From: Lepidonotus clava | Lineage: Eukaryota > Annelida > Polychaeta > Phyllodocida > Polynoidae | Reading direction: 5' to 3' | Length of the DNA stretch: 64,000 nucleotides | NCBI GenBank assembly: GCA_936440205.1 | Contig: OW387139.1 | Span: 40,512,378 to 40,576,377 of the forward strand | Shown here: in pieces, positions 1 to 12,384 of the stretch | Layout: every line of letters starts with the position of its first letter | How positions within the stretch are numbered: the stretch's first letter is position 1 | Program-made: the position numbers and the translations under genes | The notes under the pieces: model-generated | Seen by the model: the letters and a program-made list of their open reading frames with translations, nothing else | Databases searched by the model: none | What the model was told of the DNA's origin: nothing

Positions 1-197
1 TCCGTTTCAAAACAGTGCCAATTTAACAGCCATCCACTTCAGTTGCATGCAGTGGTAGGTGGATTTAAAAACATAAAAGATAAGTCCCATGTCCCCAGAC
101 CCTATTGTCTTCTTGTCAGTTTGTGTGGTCTAACAATAATAAGGATATTCTTTTTTTATTCATCTTGTTTTTGTTCTGCACCTACTTGCAGAGAGAA

Positions 198-404
198 TTT
201 AGGATAACTATTTTTCATGCCGATAATTATTTTCCTGTCAGAGAGAAATTCCCGATAATTATGGTCGATCCAGAGAGTATTTCAGGATAATTCAAAAATA
301 ATTATCGGCAGTTAAAACATTATCGGGAGAATTATCTTTTGCCGTTAGTAAAAGTTGCTAACGGGAACAGATTAATTATCGGCAACAGAGTACAGATAAT
401 TATT
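198..404. repeat. CGATAATTAT word island 1
   Basis: Within about 200 bases the word CGATAATTAT or its complement recurs about seven times with small variants: around 221, 253, 287, 300, 319, 374 and 395. The copies occur in both orientations, so the single strand can fold on itself. The same words recur in island 2 about 2 kb away, but I did not see them elsewhere in the window. Confidence 0.6.
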
Positions 405-859
405 AATGTGTAATTTTTCTCACTTATACCCGTAAACAGGGGTACCATACAGCTGCCATCCTTATACTGGTAATTACACGAGCAGAGGCACCAAGGCTAT
501 AGTCCGCAGAAGCGGTGACATCATTTTGGTGACAAAGCCTAGTTCCAGGGTCTCCCTGGTTCAAAATAGTGTCATGTGTGTCCTCTTTAAACCATATGGA
601 ACTAGCTGTCAACATATTGGCTTTTCTCTAAATATATTTTGCTTACCTATGAATCTTTTAAGATGAATACAGAATGATATATTAACATCCAAGTAGGAAA
701 TCTTTAAATACGTCGTATGCTTTAGACAAAATCAGCCATAATTTGACACCCTGATTTGGGGTCTGGGGCACCAGGTGCCGAGACTGACCAGGGCAATGTT
801 GGAGGTCCGGGGGGAGGTAATTTTAACCAGCCGCCGCATAGCCGCGCGGTGATAACTTC

Positions 860-1020
860 TGAACCTTTTGCAACTTTGGGTAAATATCGATTTTGCGACT
901 TAGTGTCTTTACCATTTAAGGACTTTTTTTTGAGTTAGGGTCTTGGTGTGACCCTTAACCACAAAATGACCCTAAGTCGCAAAATTTTGCGATTTAGGGT
1001 CTTGTGCAACTTAGTGTCCT
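860..1020. repeat. Hairpin-rich segment of GACCCTAAGTCGCAAA words
   Basis: At 968-1001 there is a 34-base palindrome with one mismatched pair, made of GACCCTAAGTCGCAAAA followed by its complement. The same word, varied, also occurs at 891-907, 933-943 and 1005-1017 in either orientation. A short second hairpin, GTTAGGGTC/GACCCTTAAC, spans about 933-959. It resembles the interiors of the word-repeat MITEs elsewhere in the window, but I could not find clean ends or a target duplication. Confidence 0.55.
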
Positions 1021-2237
1021 AACAAGGTGGATTGAAACCAAACTATATATGGACCCCCCTTTTCGAAATCATGTATCCGCCCCTGCTTCCTACTAGAAAT
1101 TGTTGATAACAGGAATAAGAGCATTTTAGTAACATTTTAGGCTTAATTTCACGCACATATATTATATATTTGTCCTAATTTCGTGCATTAAAAACTCATG
1201 CTAACTATGAAAATGCGCAAAATTAGACCCCAATAGGTCTAAATAAAACAAATAAAACATATTTTAATTCAACTTTGATGTGCATTATTCTTTAACCAGT
1301 TTGATATAATATTGCATGCTCTCCCATGATGTTGAATCAGCCTCCCATGTGATTGACTGTGCAAGAGTAATTTAAATATCTTTTTCAAAGTATTTGTAAT
1401 TAATACTTATTTTTTCATATAAATTTTTGTAATTTTCCATATTTTGTCTGTAATTTCAATATCACGTTTATGAAATAATGAACATATATGACTGATTTAT
1501 CAAAAACATATAGAATCTGAATATCAATAAAAATGAATATTTTCCACCAAACGGCAAGTGTGTGGGGGGAGGGAGTGCCAGTGTGAGTGGTATGGCATTT
1601 GGATCCTGTAGATCTTTCAGTTGTCAATTAAAGTGTGCTACTACTATATTCTTCATTTTTACATTCCTAGTTGTCCAGTGTGCACCTCCCTTTTAATAAT
1701 TATGGGCCTTCCCTTAATTACAACATACTCCCATTTTGAAAAGATTCTGATCCCCCTCATCCCTTCTTGGGTCTAAAGTGCGCATTAGAATTACACAGGG
1801 ACATATGTATATTAAAACAAGAAACATGTAACGAAGATGGTGGAGGGTCTTAAAAATGAAAACATATATATATATATGGACCTTGAGCTCACGCAGAACC
1901 ATTTTTTTTAAAGAGATTTTCATTTTTACCTTTATTTCATCTTTATTTTATGTATAATGCATGGCTTTAGGCAGGATAGATGCGCGATATTAGCCAGATA
2001 TAGACCATAACATTTGAATATTACATTTTGAATTCTTAAGCCGTAAGGGTTAAGCCTAGAAACAATAAAATAACATTAACAGGTACATAGGTGTATAGCT
2101 GAAAATAAAACCGGGTCCTGTGATTACAAATCCTGATAAATGCAAGAGAAAAGTGTCCCTAGATACGGACACGCACCACCTTCCCGACACCTGTCAGGCT
2201 AGATTCATTTCATTATAATTATCTTATTATCTATTCA

Positions 2238-2492
2238 ATTTCCCGATAATTATTTATAACTTTTCACGATAATTCTTGCCTTTTGCTGGTACATATCATG
2301 CAAAACATTCAATCTACCTATCCTGCCGGGAACATTCTTATTACTTAAGGCCTATTTACACTGATTTTACGATAATTACTTACCAACAATTACATATCAG
2401 ATACAACCCATTTCCCGACACAAACCACTTTACGATAATTTCTCTGGATTGACTAAAGAACTATTATCGTAAATTGGTCACAATATATTTAT
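2238..2492. repeat. CGATAATTAT word island 2
   Basis: CCCGATAATTATTT, ACGATAATTC, ACGATAATTA, ACGATAATTT, TATTATCGTA and TTTATCGG appear in turn, in both orientations. This is the same vocabulary as island 1. No terminal repeats are obvious. Confidence 0.55.
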
Positions 2493-2988
2493 CGGTTTTG
2501 GGTATATCTTCATCTCTCTCTGCAACCCGCTGCTGATGAATTGGATAAGACAGTGCTTGGTTCATCCAAAGGCAAGACGTATTGAACAGTATAACATCTA
2601 TTTAGAACTGTCTGGCTTCACCTGCACACCACATATACAAATTTTATAAATCTTAATTCTTTTCTTAAACAGATCTGCTACATCCGAATGAATAGATAAT
2701 TACATGTATACAGGTACGACTTGATGTCCACGTCCATTTGACATCATGAAGTACCAGTATATATGTATACATTGTCCTAGTGTTTTATGGTGTGGCCTAA
2801 TCGCACACATTTTAAACTAAATCCAAATTCTGGGCACACTTTTAAAAATAGCCCTGTTGATATGTATAAGAAAATATGATCCCCAATTCATAACTGTTAT
2901 GTTAACATTTCTACCTATATGGAAGATCACATTATATGTGAGTATGGTTCAATAAGGAAAAAAAAGAAAGGAAACTGATTTGGGTATA

Positions 2989-5126
2989 CTCTCAATCCAA
3001 TACATATTGCAGATCTAAGTGTTTTCTTATAACCATGTTTTTTTACTGACAATCCAACAGCAAGTATGATAATAACAGGAACTGGCTTACCTTTATACTT
3101 GGTATTTTACTTCATACTAAGTATTATGAAAAATAGAAACTAAAAACTGTTATCATTCTCAAAACGTAACCCTTTTCCAAAACATATTGAGATGTTTCTT
3201 GTTCATTGTATCTATAGATCTTTCATTGTCAGCAGAACTCAGTTAGATTAAATGAAAAAATGCAGCATCTGACATATAAGTCACTTACATAAACTGTCAC
3301 ACTAATTTATACAATCTATTCACCTGCTTAACCCTCTACCCCACGTACTTGGTAAAAGGAGGGCTTTTTTTACCCAGATCTTTTTATTTCAAATATTTCA
3401 GTTAATAAAGGAATTCATGCATGATAATGATCATGTCAATAATGTTTTATTAGTTTACCAAAGAGAACGTTTAAGTAGTGAAAGAGTTAGTCACATTTCA
3501 AAATAGGCACTGGCCAATGACTGGTATAGTTGGAAGTAACAGCCAATGCTCATGCTATGCAGACAACCATAATATTCCCAATACTAAGAAGCATATATTA
3601 AAGGTTATATAAACGCATAAGCATGCCACCTAAACACCTTTATAATGGCACATGATATGCAGTCTTATAAATAATTGCAAGTGAAGGCAACTTTCGTCTT
3701 ATCGTCTTTCCTCAGAATAACAATATTTTTAATTGAAAATGAAAACCGGTTCGTATTTTGTTTCAAGGCTATAATGTCTTGACCTTCGCTCCAGTTTCCT
3801 TGTGCCGAGGTCCTTTGAAGTCTGGGGGGGACAAAGTACATGCACTCATCAAAACTTGAAACCTTTTGCAACTTTAAACTGTATGGAAAATGAAAACCAG
3901 TTCGTATTTTGTTTCAAGGCTAATGTTTTGACCTTCACTCCAGTTTCTTTGTGCCGAGGTCCTCTTAAGTCTGGGGCAGACAAAGTATCCGATGTTGCTA
4001 GACTAACCCTTTCACTGCTAGAACCTACCAGATGGATATATATAAATCTATATATAATAGTAAATTCTCATAGGCACCTCACTAAAGACAAGAAATTGAG
4101 CTATTGGGAACTGAAGGTAATTTTTAGCAATTCCACTTAGAACCAGGTTCTTTGAATATACTAGGAAAAATCCAATTTGGACAATCTTGCTGCGATTTAC
4201 ACAAATTAGAATTTGCCATACTTTTTCAAAATAATCGAATCAATTATGTTAATCGGAGGAAAATGTATTGTTTTTCCGAAAGTCAAAATATCATTTTCAT
4301 TTATGACAAACTGCTGTTGTCGCCTTTCTTTGTCTTTTTTTCCAGCAAACCTGATAAATCCTTTATATTCTCTTCGAAGTAAATAAAATGAATTATTCAT
4401 CATTAAATTTACTGATTGCCATGGAAACCCCTGAATTAAATTTAGTGCAGTTAGGGTCAATATCTCAGTTATTATGAAATGCAGCATGACATATTAAGCA
4501 ATGAAAGGATCAACCCTATTGACCCTAATCCAACCGTAGTTGCCCGCTCGTACTAGTTTACCGACGAGAATGTTCTATATACCAAACGGCAGCTGATGAC
4601 ACTGCCCATATCATTCAGTTTAAACGTTCTCTTTGGTAAACTTGACATGATCATTATCATGCATGATTCCTGATATTAACGGAAATATTTGAAATAAAAA
4701 GATCTGGGTAAAAAAAAACCTCCTTTTCCCAAGTACATGGGGTAGAGGGTTAAGCAGGTGAATAGACTGTAAGGTGAGTGCAACGGTTTATGTTAGTGAC
4801 TCATATGCCAAATGCTGAATTTGTTTTACCTTTATCTTTATAATAGATATGTACACTTTTTCTTCTAAGTGAGTTCTGCTGACAATTAAAAATCAATAGA
4901 TACGATGAGCAAGAAACAGCTTAATTATGTTTTGGAAAAAGGTTACGTTTTGAAAATATTCCAGTTTTCTGGTTTTAGGTTCTTATTTTACATTATACTT
5001 AGTATGAAGTGAAACACAAAGTAAACAGGTGAACTAGTTCCTGTTAATATTATATTCTTGCTGATGGATTATCAGAAACGGTTAAAAGATAACACAGAGA
5101 TATGCAGTATCTATTGGATTGAGAGA
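2989..5126. mobile_element. Long inverted-repeat (foldback) element, about 2.1 kb
   Basis: The left arm (about 2989-3480) and right arm (about 4617-5126) are inverted copies of each other. Outer ends pair as CTCTCAATCCAATA with TATTGGATTGAGAG. Inner ends pair as TTTACCAAAGAGAACGTTT with AAACGTTCTCTTTGGTAAA. The arms match closely near 3341-3470/4625-4750 and are more diverged outward, with small indels. The spacer of about 1.1 kb carries a tandem duplication (see 3733-3987) and no convincing open frame. No clear target-site duplication was found. It is most likely a non-autonomous foldback DNA transposon; a local inverted duplication is the alternative. Confidence 0.75.
3733..3987. repeat. 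Two-copy direct repeat, about 105 bp, 150 bp apart
   Basis: 3733-3838 and 3883-3987 both run from GAAAATGAAAACC through TTCGTATTTTGTTTCAAGGC and TGTGCCGAGGTCCT to GACAAAGTA, with scattered substitutions and one two-base indel. The pair sits in the spacer of the long inverted-repeat element and probably arose by local duplication after the element formed. Confidence 0.8.
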
Positions 5127-5129
5127 ATA

Positions 5130-6720
5130 AAATCCTCGCTTTATTCTTGAAGAGAAAGCTCCGTTCAATCATATGGAACTGATCATGCCGTCTGGCAACT
5201 GAATTTAGGGGCGAGTTTTGGCCCCAGGGGTAAGAGTTCTGCAGTTATTGCGATAATGTACTTTGGGAGAGAATCTTCGTATCGTTATCAGTATTCGGCC
5301 AAAGTCCACATTCCATGGCACTCTGATCAATCATGTTTGATGCATGGTTGCATCAATAGTATTTGCACTGTGTACCTCTAACCTTTGTACATATTGCAAA
5401 ACATTCGTATTTCTTCTTTTTTTTTCTCATAAAATCACAGTGTATTGATTTACTTTACTAAGACGTGCATTCCTAAATTGTCTCTGTTCTATTGACAACT
5501 TTTTTTATATATATAGCGAATTGGTCGCACAGTGTACCATTTGGCTATACATTTCTTTGAGATCTGGTTAGTGGTAAGTAATATACCAGCTTTGATTATA
5601 TGAACCCCTTTGCTCCACCCACCTCAACCTAAATACCTGCGATAAGGTACATAACAGCTAGGGACCATAGTGTACGTCACAGAATCGCCTATTATACGAC
5701 GCTCAATTTCCTAACAACCTCCAAAGGAAGTGACAGCCTTTCAATCCCAACCCTTAATGGGAATACCTGTCTTGAAATTGTATACACATTCTGAAACATA
5801 ATGGTTTGCAGTTGTCTTTATCTGTCACTTGCGACGCTGAGTAGTTTATATCATCTTTCCCCTTATGCATTGGCGGTCTTAAAATATCTATTGACAGCCC
5901 CACGGGGTAGCTCAAGTAACCCTGTATACAGCACTCGTGGGACGAATTTGTTATTATTCTTCTATCGTTTTCCAGGTCAAGCCATTATGCTGAAATTTCA
6001 AAACAGGTATAATTCACAATCTGCGGCTCCTCTGTATAAAGGGGCACTTTGATTTACAGACTAAGGCTAGGCTGGAATTCAACTAATGGGTTAAATTTGA
6101 ATTACAATTCAAAGATTAAGGGTAAGCTGGTTCTCATCTGAAATGGATGTGGTAGGATTGGTAGGATTTAGCAAACGTTGGAGTCTCCGTTATTGCAGTA
6201 ATTTTTTTGTCATTTAAATTGTATTCGAATATTTAAATTTGCTCGTCTAGAACTCTATCTATCTATGATGTGCATCTAAGTAATGCTCAGCGCACTAAGA
6301 GAGAGGTTATAATGATTAATTATTCATGATACTATTATCTCTCTCTACTTGATTCAGTTCTGAAAGGAAAATACAAACACGATTCCTGCCCGCTTGTACT
6401 TTGAAGCCCCTCAGATGGATTCTGATTTAATGTACTATTTCCTTCAATGGGTTTGACAGGGTAATTTGAGAAATCCATGCCTTATCTGAAGCAAGATCGC
6501 TCGCAATAGATTACACAGGTTATAAATGAACACATCAAGCCAGGATTCTTTATTTTCTTTGTAATTGGTTACATGATATTTCAATTGAGAGGGACTTTAT
6601 CATTGCCGCTTGCCTTTATAGTCATTTTATAAGTACCTGAACTTTGACATGACACTTAAGTAGGCCTATTTTTTAAGATGCATTAGTGTAACATTCAACT
6701 GCTTTTTTTGGGTTCATTTT
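5130..6720. other. Gene-free stretch
   Basis: AT-rich unique-looking DNA. An 83-codon open frame at 5801-6052 resembles no family I know and has no coding signature. Nothing else is supported here. Confidence 0.5.
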
Positions 6721-6744
6721 AGTTATACAGGATTCAATTCAAAC

Positions 6745-6885
6745 AGTGTGTCTGGTCTCCCATTGTGGTCCTGTGTGGAGCATTTGGGCACAATTCCATG
6801 CTGCACTCCATGGGACTCGAACCCATGGGGTGCCAATCCCAACAAGTGGTACCAACACCTCAACGACGTTGGCCACCCCGACCCC
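6745..6885 (-). mobile_element. tRNA-derived SINE relic
   Basis: On the minus strand a tRNA-like head is visible at about 6882-6808. It has an A-box-like GTGGCCAACGTCGTTGAGG and then a strong B box, GGGTTCGAGTCCC (6824-6812), inside the pairable arm CCATGGGTTCGAGTCCCATGG. The region between the boxes does not form a normal anticodon arm, so this is not a working tRNA. The downstream part (to about 6745) would be the SINE body. The length of the body is uncertain. Confidence 0.55.
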
Positions 6886-7074
6886 ATTAAGCTTATAATT
6901 AAAGTACTATCAATTGAACATATGGAAGCAAACATGCAGTCCTATTTAATATCAAAATCAGAGCATAAAATACAGTAGTGTATGCCTTGCTCCAATAATG
7001 TAAACTATCCATCGGAAAATCCCGATCTCTTGAGCTCTAATGTATTTCACAGAAGGGACGGTGTTAATCTACTT

Positions 7075-7771
7075 TTAAGGATAGACAACACCTCTCAGGG
7101 GCCATTTCGCGGTAGTCTCTTTGAGGAGGACTGGGTCAATCATTATACAGGGCAATGATTTGTATCATGCAGCTTTAAATAGTCGTTAAACAGCTCAATC
7201 CATTGATATTTTTTATGTTGCATAATGTTGGGCACAACTTGGGGAAATTGACCAGGAAGTGAAAAAAGTCATTTTTAACTTTTATTTTTTAAACAAGTAT
7301 ATCTCGCTTAATAATAAAGGTAAACGCATGAAATTTTGTATATTTCTAGAAAAGATTCGTTTGGAGGGAACCTTGTCTCAAATTTTTAATTTAGGTCCCG
7401 GTTTTTGTTTTATTAAAGTAGAAAATTAATTTGAAAAAAAATCACCAAAAGTTTCCCGTTTTTTGACATAAAATAAAAACTAAGGCCTAAATAAAAAATC
7501 TGAGACACGCTTCCCTCGGTACAAATGTTATAAACAAGCTCCCAAAATTTCATAACGATCAATCAAGCGACAGCTGAGATATTCATGTTCAAAAGATAAA
7601 AGTAAGAAAATTCGTTTTTCTGCTCTTTTTTCTTTAATAAGGGTGGGAAAACAGTGTATCTTATGTCAAAAGATAGAGATTTGATATAAACTATGTTATT
7701 CTACCTCTAAAAGAGACAGCACGATAATGATTACCGCTTATGGGTTGCTGAGAGGTGTTGTCTATCCTTAA
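7075..7771. mobile_element. GGATAGACA foldback MITE, copy 1 (TTAA-flanked)
   Basis: The element body is 7079-7767 (689 bp). A perfect 20-base terminal inverted repeat, GGATAGACAACACCTCTCAG, is flanked on both sides by TTAA (7075-7078 and 7768-7771). The interior is itself an imperfect palindrome. For example, GGAGGGAACCTTGTCTCAAA near 7365 is inverted as the TCTGAGACACGCTTCCCTC block near 7499. No open frame of note. The TTAA duplication is the type used by piggyBac-like transposases; assignment to that superfamily is inference. Confidence 0.85.
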
Positions 7772-9575
7772 TATAAACACACATATATGAAAATGTATAT
7801 CAAGCTGCAGTTGAAACAAACAAAATGAATACTTGTTATCGAACGAATATCCGGAAATTATCTCCCCAATTGCAAGTTCTCAGATACCGTCGCCTGATCT
7901 TTTAATCATTAAAGTGAATTGCGCCAATTTTCATATTTTGTCAAATCGTCTCACCTTAATGAATGTGAAATGAGCTACTTGAGTAATTAATTCTCCCCAT
8001 TTCTAGCCTTAATCATTGTAACTTGCAACGGCGATTACTTTATACATTATAATATGCTCCATATGGGTATCGCAGAACGTTCTAATTATGTTGCAGAGCT
8101 TCCCCAAACAATATCAGAAAGTCGTCATTACATTGCTCCTTGTCTATCTGTGACTACATTTAAATTCCATGAAGCACTCACATCGTTCCTAGAAGTCTTA
8201 CCTTGCAGCCCTCAGTCCTTTTCAATCTGACTTCAATCCCTCATTACCTTAATTAACTGCCAGCCAACTCAGCACAATTACATAACTGTTTTACGCACTT
8301 GGATAGACCGGAAGCTCTGACCTATTGCCTTCTCCATCAAAACACGTCTGTTACGTAAAACCATACTCGTTGTCCTCAGCTGCAAGAAATCATTTGTGCA
8401 TTTGAAACGCCAAGTGTCAGAGAAACAATTTTTTTTAAAACATAGAATTAGTAAAGGAAAACAAGCTGATACTATAAATATATAATTATACTATTTATAT
8501 TTATATACTATTTTATTCATACTTTTAGGTTGGGGCGTTTTCGCCACCTGTTGGATAACGATGGAACAGGTGGGAAATTCATCTGTTTGAATCCCATTTC
8601 CAACTTGAAGTTACTCTATTTGAGTGCTGTTTGTCTTCTCACTTTGATAGATGAAACGCTGACAGTAATATATGAAAGGTCTAGCATGCGCAGTATTCAT
8701 TTGTGTATAGATTGATCTGTACTTTTCATATCAAGTCATCACTTAAATGATTTTAGTCAGTATCCCTTACAATAATCCACAGCAGTAGTACAGACCAGTG
8801 CACGGAGGGGGGGGGGGGTCAAAAGGTTGCAACTATCCTTAAAGATTCAAAGTAAAACCCTTAAGATAAATGTTGAAAAAATTCACATGGTGAACCTTGC
8901 CACGCGGCTTTTTAGGTTGAAACTATGGACATTATAAGCAAAGGTTCCACTCAATGAACCTCGCCCCCCCCCCCCAGCAGCAGACGAGCGGACACTTGAC
9001 CATGATAAGATATGGGCGAGGGATGTCCCCATTTAAAACAAACTTTAAGTTTCCAGTCTGCCTTACCTTTCAGGTTTTTATTTGCAGAACACAAGAACTA
9101 GCATAACCGGCGGCGGCAGGCGGGTGGTTGGCCAGCATGCACGGAGGGAGATCAGTAGTAAGGTTGGGACAGGAAGATCCTACTGCAAAACCTGTCATTC
9201 AGGTCGTATCCTAATTTACGAGTTAATGTGCGAGTCAGGGCCCAATTTTTGTAAGCGCTAATTTTTGGTTATTATCACATTCTAATAAAATAACACCAAA
9301 TCCCATTTATTCAAAATTGAAAAACACTATAGCTCCAACGGAAACGAATGAATAGCCGCAAAACAAATTGGCATTTATAAAGTTGCCTGCCATGTTCATC
9401 CTACTAATTTTCCCTGTAATTAAAAATGTTGCTCAAAATAGAGGATTTACAGTTGTCTAACAGGAGGAGGAAGGGGAGGGTGCTATTTGTGTGCGGCACG
9501 CCTTAAATCTGGGCTACTAATGCACGGCCCGCGTGCTAAATCGCTTTTGCCGGCGACATTACAATAAGTAGTGAA
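7772..9575. other. Gene-free stretch with a complex block at 8080-8340
   Basis: No gene is evident. About 8080-8340 is of higher complexity than its surroundings and contains homeodomain-type cores (CCTTAATTAACTGCCAGCC, CACAATTACATAAC); it could be a conserved noncoding element. At 8807-8818 a run of 12 G and at 8964-8975 a run of 12 C bracket about 145 bases. The 61-codon frame at 8530-8715 looks like chance. Confidence 0.4.
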
Positions 9576-9578
9576 TAA

Positions 9579-9790
9579 GGCCATATTCCACTCTCCGATT
9601 TTACTCCCGATTTTGAAAATCGCCAGAATGAATAATGGCTACTTATAGGCATGTTACATACCAATAGAAGGGATTTTGAATTCTCTTTTTAATGGTATGT
9701 AGCATGTATGGGTTTCTGGAATATTTTTGATAAAGATTAAGAAATTACCAAATTCTCAGTAGGCAAAATCGCCCAGTGGAATACAGGTTT
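9579..9790. mobile_element. CGATTTT MITE (family B), copy 1
   Basis: The left end reads GGCCATATTCCACTCTCCGATTTT and the complement of the right end reads CCTGTATTCCACTGGGCGATTTT. A central hairpin (CATGTTACATACCA with TGGTATGTAGCATG, about 9650-9708) is shared with the copies at 17372, 43362 and 61908. The left flank is TAA (9576-9578); the right flank is degraded. Confidence 0.65.
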
Positions 9791-10342
9791 GAGTATAATG
9801 CGTAGCTTTACTTCCTGCCCACAAGAAATCGTGATCACAACATTGGCTTGGCGTTTTCCAGCTAACGAGGTTGTCTTGGGGACGGAACATGGCCAGATTC
9901 TGATACAGGAATTAAGCACTACTCTCAACTAGCTGCTTAGATTTTGGGTTTGCTTACAGTTGCAGCCAAGGATGTGACGTCGCAGAATGTCGTATAACGG
10001 TGCAGAACTTCAAAAGAAACCTCGTATAACGTTTCGGTTACGTCGTTTCTTAGGGTGTTTCTGGTTGCACTTGCAGAATTATCTCAGATGACAGGTTCCA
10101 GACAAATGCTAAATGTCTTTCTTTTCAAAACCTATGAAAATTATTGTCAATAACTGACTGATGATACGTATACCAAGCATTGTCTGGAAAGATAGGTGGG
10201 CGTCGACTTCCATATGCATCTTGGGACTTTATAAAGTCAGTGGTGCAAATAGACTGCGTGTGAGCTTGCGTGTGAACTTGATGAGATTACCATCGCAAAC
10301 CCTTGTCTTTTCTATGCTGGGAACGCAGTAACTGGACTATTG
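9791..10342. other. Gene-free stretch
   Basis: No gene or repeat is recognised. Three short CGTATAACG/TTACGTCG-like words occur near 9990-10050. Confidence 0.4.
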
Positions 10343-10514
10343 TTAGGGGCCTTCCATAAAGTATGTACGCATCATGGGGGTGAGGGGGGGTCTAGAATTT
10401 TTGAAAATTTGCGTACGTGCCTGTATAAATCCAATGCGTACTTTGACCTAAGGGGCGGGGGGGGGGTCTGAAAATTTTGAAAATTTGCATACGTACTTAA
10501 TGGAAGGCCCCTTA
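10343..10514. mobile_element. GGGGCCTTCCAT MITE, copy 1 (TTA duplication)
   Basis: The body is 10346-10511 (166 bp). Ends are GGGGCCTTCCATAAAGTATG and, complemented, GGGGCCTTCCATTAAGTACG. TTA lies on both sides (10343-10345, 10512-10514). The interior holds two G-rich blocks followed by TTTTGAAAATTTGC words that repeat in direct orientation. A 3-bp TTA target is what PIF/Harbinger transposases use; the assignment is inference. Confidence 0.87.
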
Positions 10515-12140
10515 ATTCAAAGACAGTTCACATTCTTAGCTATTGGAGGAAATGGAAATCTAGAACTTTCAACATTAATTGAATAATAATGAAAGTGACG
10601 ATTGGAATAAATTATTCTAACATATAGAATGTGTATACCTTCTAACTACAAAGGGGATGGAGATAAATTCTCAATATTATACTCAGACTATTCGTTTGGG
10701 TCTAGATATAAAGCTGTCTTTTATATATCATAACAAAAGAAAACGAAACTATGGGTTCATCAGTCAATGCCTCCTTTTCCTGTAAATCAGATAGTAGCAT
10801 TTCTTGCTTCCATTAATCTATGGGAGTTTAAAATAAAGATTCTGGTTCCAATTCTAAATAACTTGTCCTATCATAATATTAATTTTGTATCTGATATGTT
10901 TAATGGAAATAACAATAGTTTTTGCAGTGATACAATCTTTCTCACTATGATTTTGCTACAATGTATTCCTCTCTGATGCATTGGCTGCCGACATCAAAAT
11001 CTATGAAAAATATTCCTTCTGCGTTTATTACAGTTCTAACTTCAACATCCAAACAGAAAACGAAACTCGTGTCAGTATAGTTTTATCAACTCTGTCTTTA
11101 CTGTGACGCTACCAGCTGTTAGATCGGCACTTTTAATTCGTATACACATTGGATCACATAGTCTACAATTGACAATTTGACGTGCCAATCAGGAGTTGGG
11201 ACCGGAGAAAAATCATTTGCCCACAAAATCGGATTTGTCCCCTGCTTATAAGCTTTACAAAGTCCATCATTCCGGCCTGCAGGTTGTGTTTGTACATAGC
11301 ATTAGGGCCCACTGGTATAGGGAAACAAAGTGGTTCATTAACATGCAGGTAGCGTTATAATTAATAGCAGGGAAGCAGGGAGGTTTAGATATTCAATCGC
11401 GTCAATGTGAACGTGCCATGTGACGTCATTAGTTTCTACCATTTGCTACAGAAAATTGACCTAGATTCGTCTACACGTCACATTTACGTTGACGCAGACG
11501 AATATCTAAAACTTCCTTTTTGTTCTACGTCTGATCTAGAACAGGGGTCTGCCAAACTTAGTCGGTTCATTGTTTGGTATGTACAGTAAGGATAGAATAG
11601 AGGGAATATACACTCATACAAACAGGCAAAACACATTATGTACATCATGGAAAATACCTCAGTTCTCTGTTAGTAATCTGATTGATAATTAAGAGCAACT
11701 GTCCGCAATTCAATGTCCCTATGATTATAAAGCCACGTGGCCAAACAGTGTTGCTTGTATGTACACGTATTCCTCTTCCAGATGATGATATGGTCTTAAT
11801 AATCTACAGGATGATGAGTTTTGGTGATATTAGATCATACTACACTGTCAGTCTTACTCAAACCAGAAATCCTGGTAAACAAACCTGGCAGCGAAGATAT
11901 TGTTTCCATTTATCTCATTTAGGTTCATACAAAGACATTCAAATTGTCACCTATCCTCCGGGATAGTCTCTCCAGTAGGTAGGAGGTACAAATACTGATG
12001 GCTCAATACTTATGAGTTCTAAAACTACTTCCATTAATACCTGTTTTGCTTTAGTATCCTTTCGTTTATTACACGACTTTTTCCTCTTTGGTTGTGAATA
12101 GAAGACCTTTATGGCGCCTGATGGTCACATGCCAGAGCCA
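10515..12140. other. Gene-free stretch
   Basis: AT-rich DNA with no recognised gene. Frames of 69-94 codons (10767-10976, 11682-11966) resemble nothing known. A single CRE-like TGACGTCA octamer is at 11421-11428. Confidence 0.4.
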
Positions 12141-12141
12141 G

Positions 12142-12372
12142 TTACCTTACGCCACCCTTACGTCACCCTTACGTGACCATCACATTGCCCTTACATGACC
12201 ATCACTGTGCCCTTACGTTACCCTTAGACCACCCTTACGGGACCACCACATCACCCTTACTTTGCCCTTACGTGACTATCATGTTGCCATTAGGTTGCCC
12301 TTATGTCGCCCTTACGGGATCATCACGTTGCCCTCATGTTGCCCGTACGTGATCATCACGTCACCCTTACCC
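12142..12372. repeat. Imperfect CCCTTACGTGACC minisatellite
   Basis: About 230 bases are built from variants of CACCCTTACGT, GACCATCAC and TTGCCCTTA in tandem, with a unit of about 12 or 24 bases. It ends about 12 bases before the TTAA-flanked MITE at 12389. Confidence 0.8.
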
Positions 12373-12384
12373 CCTACATTATGC

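Larger units (their letters stand above)
1..2985. other. Gene-free AT-rich stretch with palindromic word islands
   Basis: I see no gene. Two islands (about 198-404 and 2238-2492) and a hairpin-rich segment (about 860-1020) are listed separately. At 1058-1086 a GGGGCGGAT-CATGATTTCG word (minus strand) is shared with 45094-45113, so both are probably the end of one dispersed repeat. The rest is AT-rich without recognisable content. Confidence 0.5.

Noticed and set aside
6808-6882. tRNA gene on the minus strand
   Set aside because: A and B boxes are present, but there is no proper anticodon arm or acceptor pairing; a SINE head fits better.
8807-8975. A MITE bounded by G12 and C12 runs
   Set aside because: The sequences inside the runs do not pair as an inverted repeat and no target duplication was found; homopolymer lengths may also be sequencing-sensitive.
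11421-11428. CRE (TGACGTCA) as a promoter element
   Set aside because: An isolated 8-base match with no other promoter features nearby.
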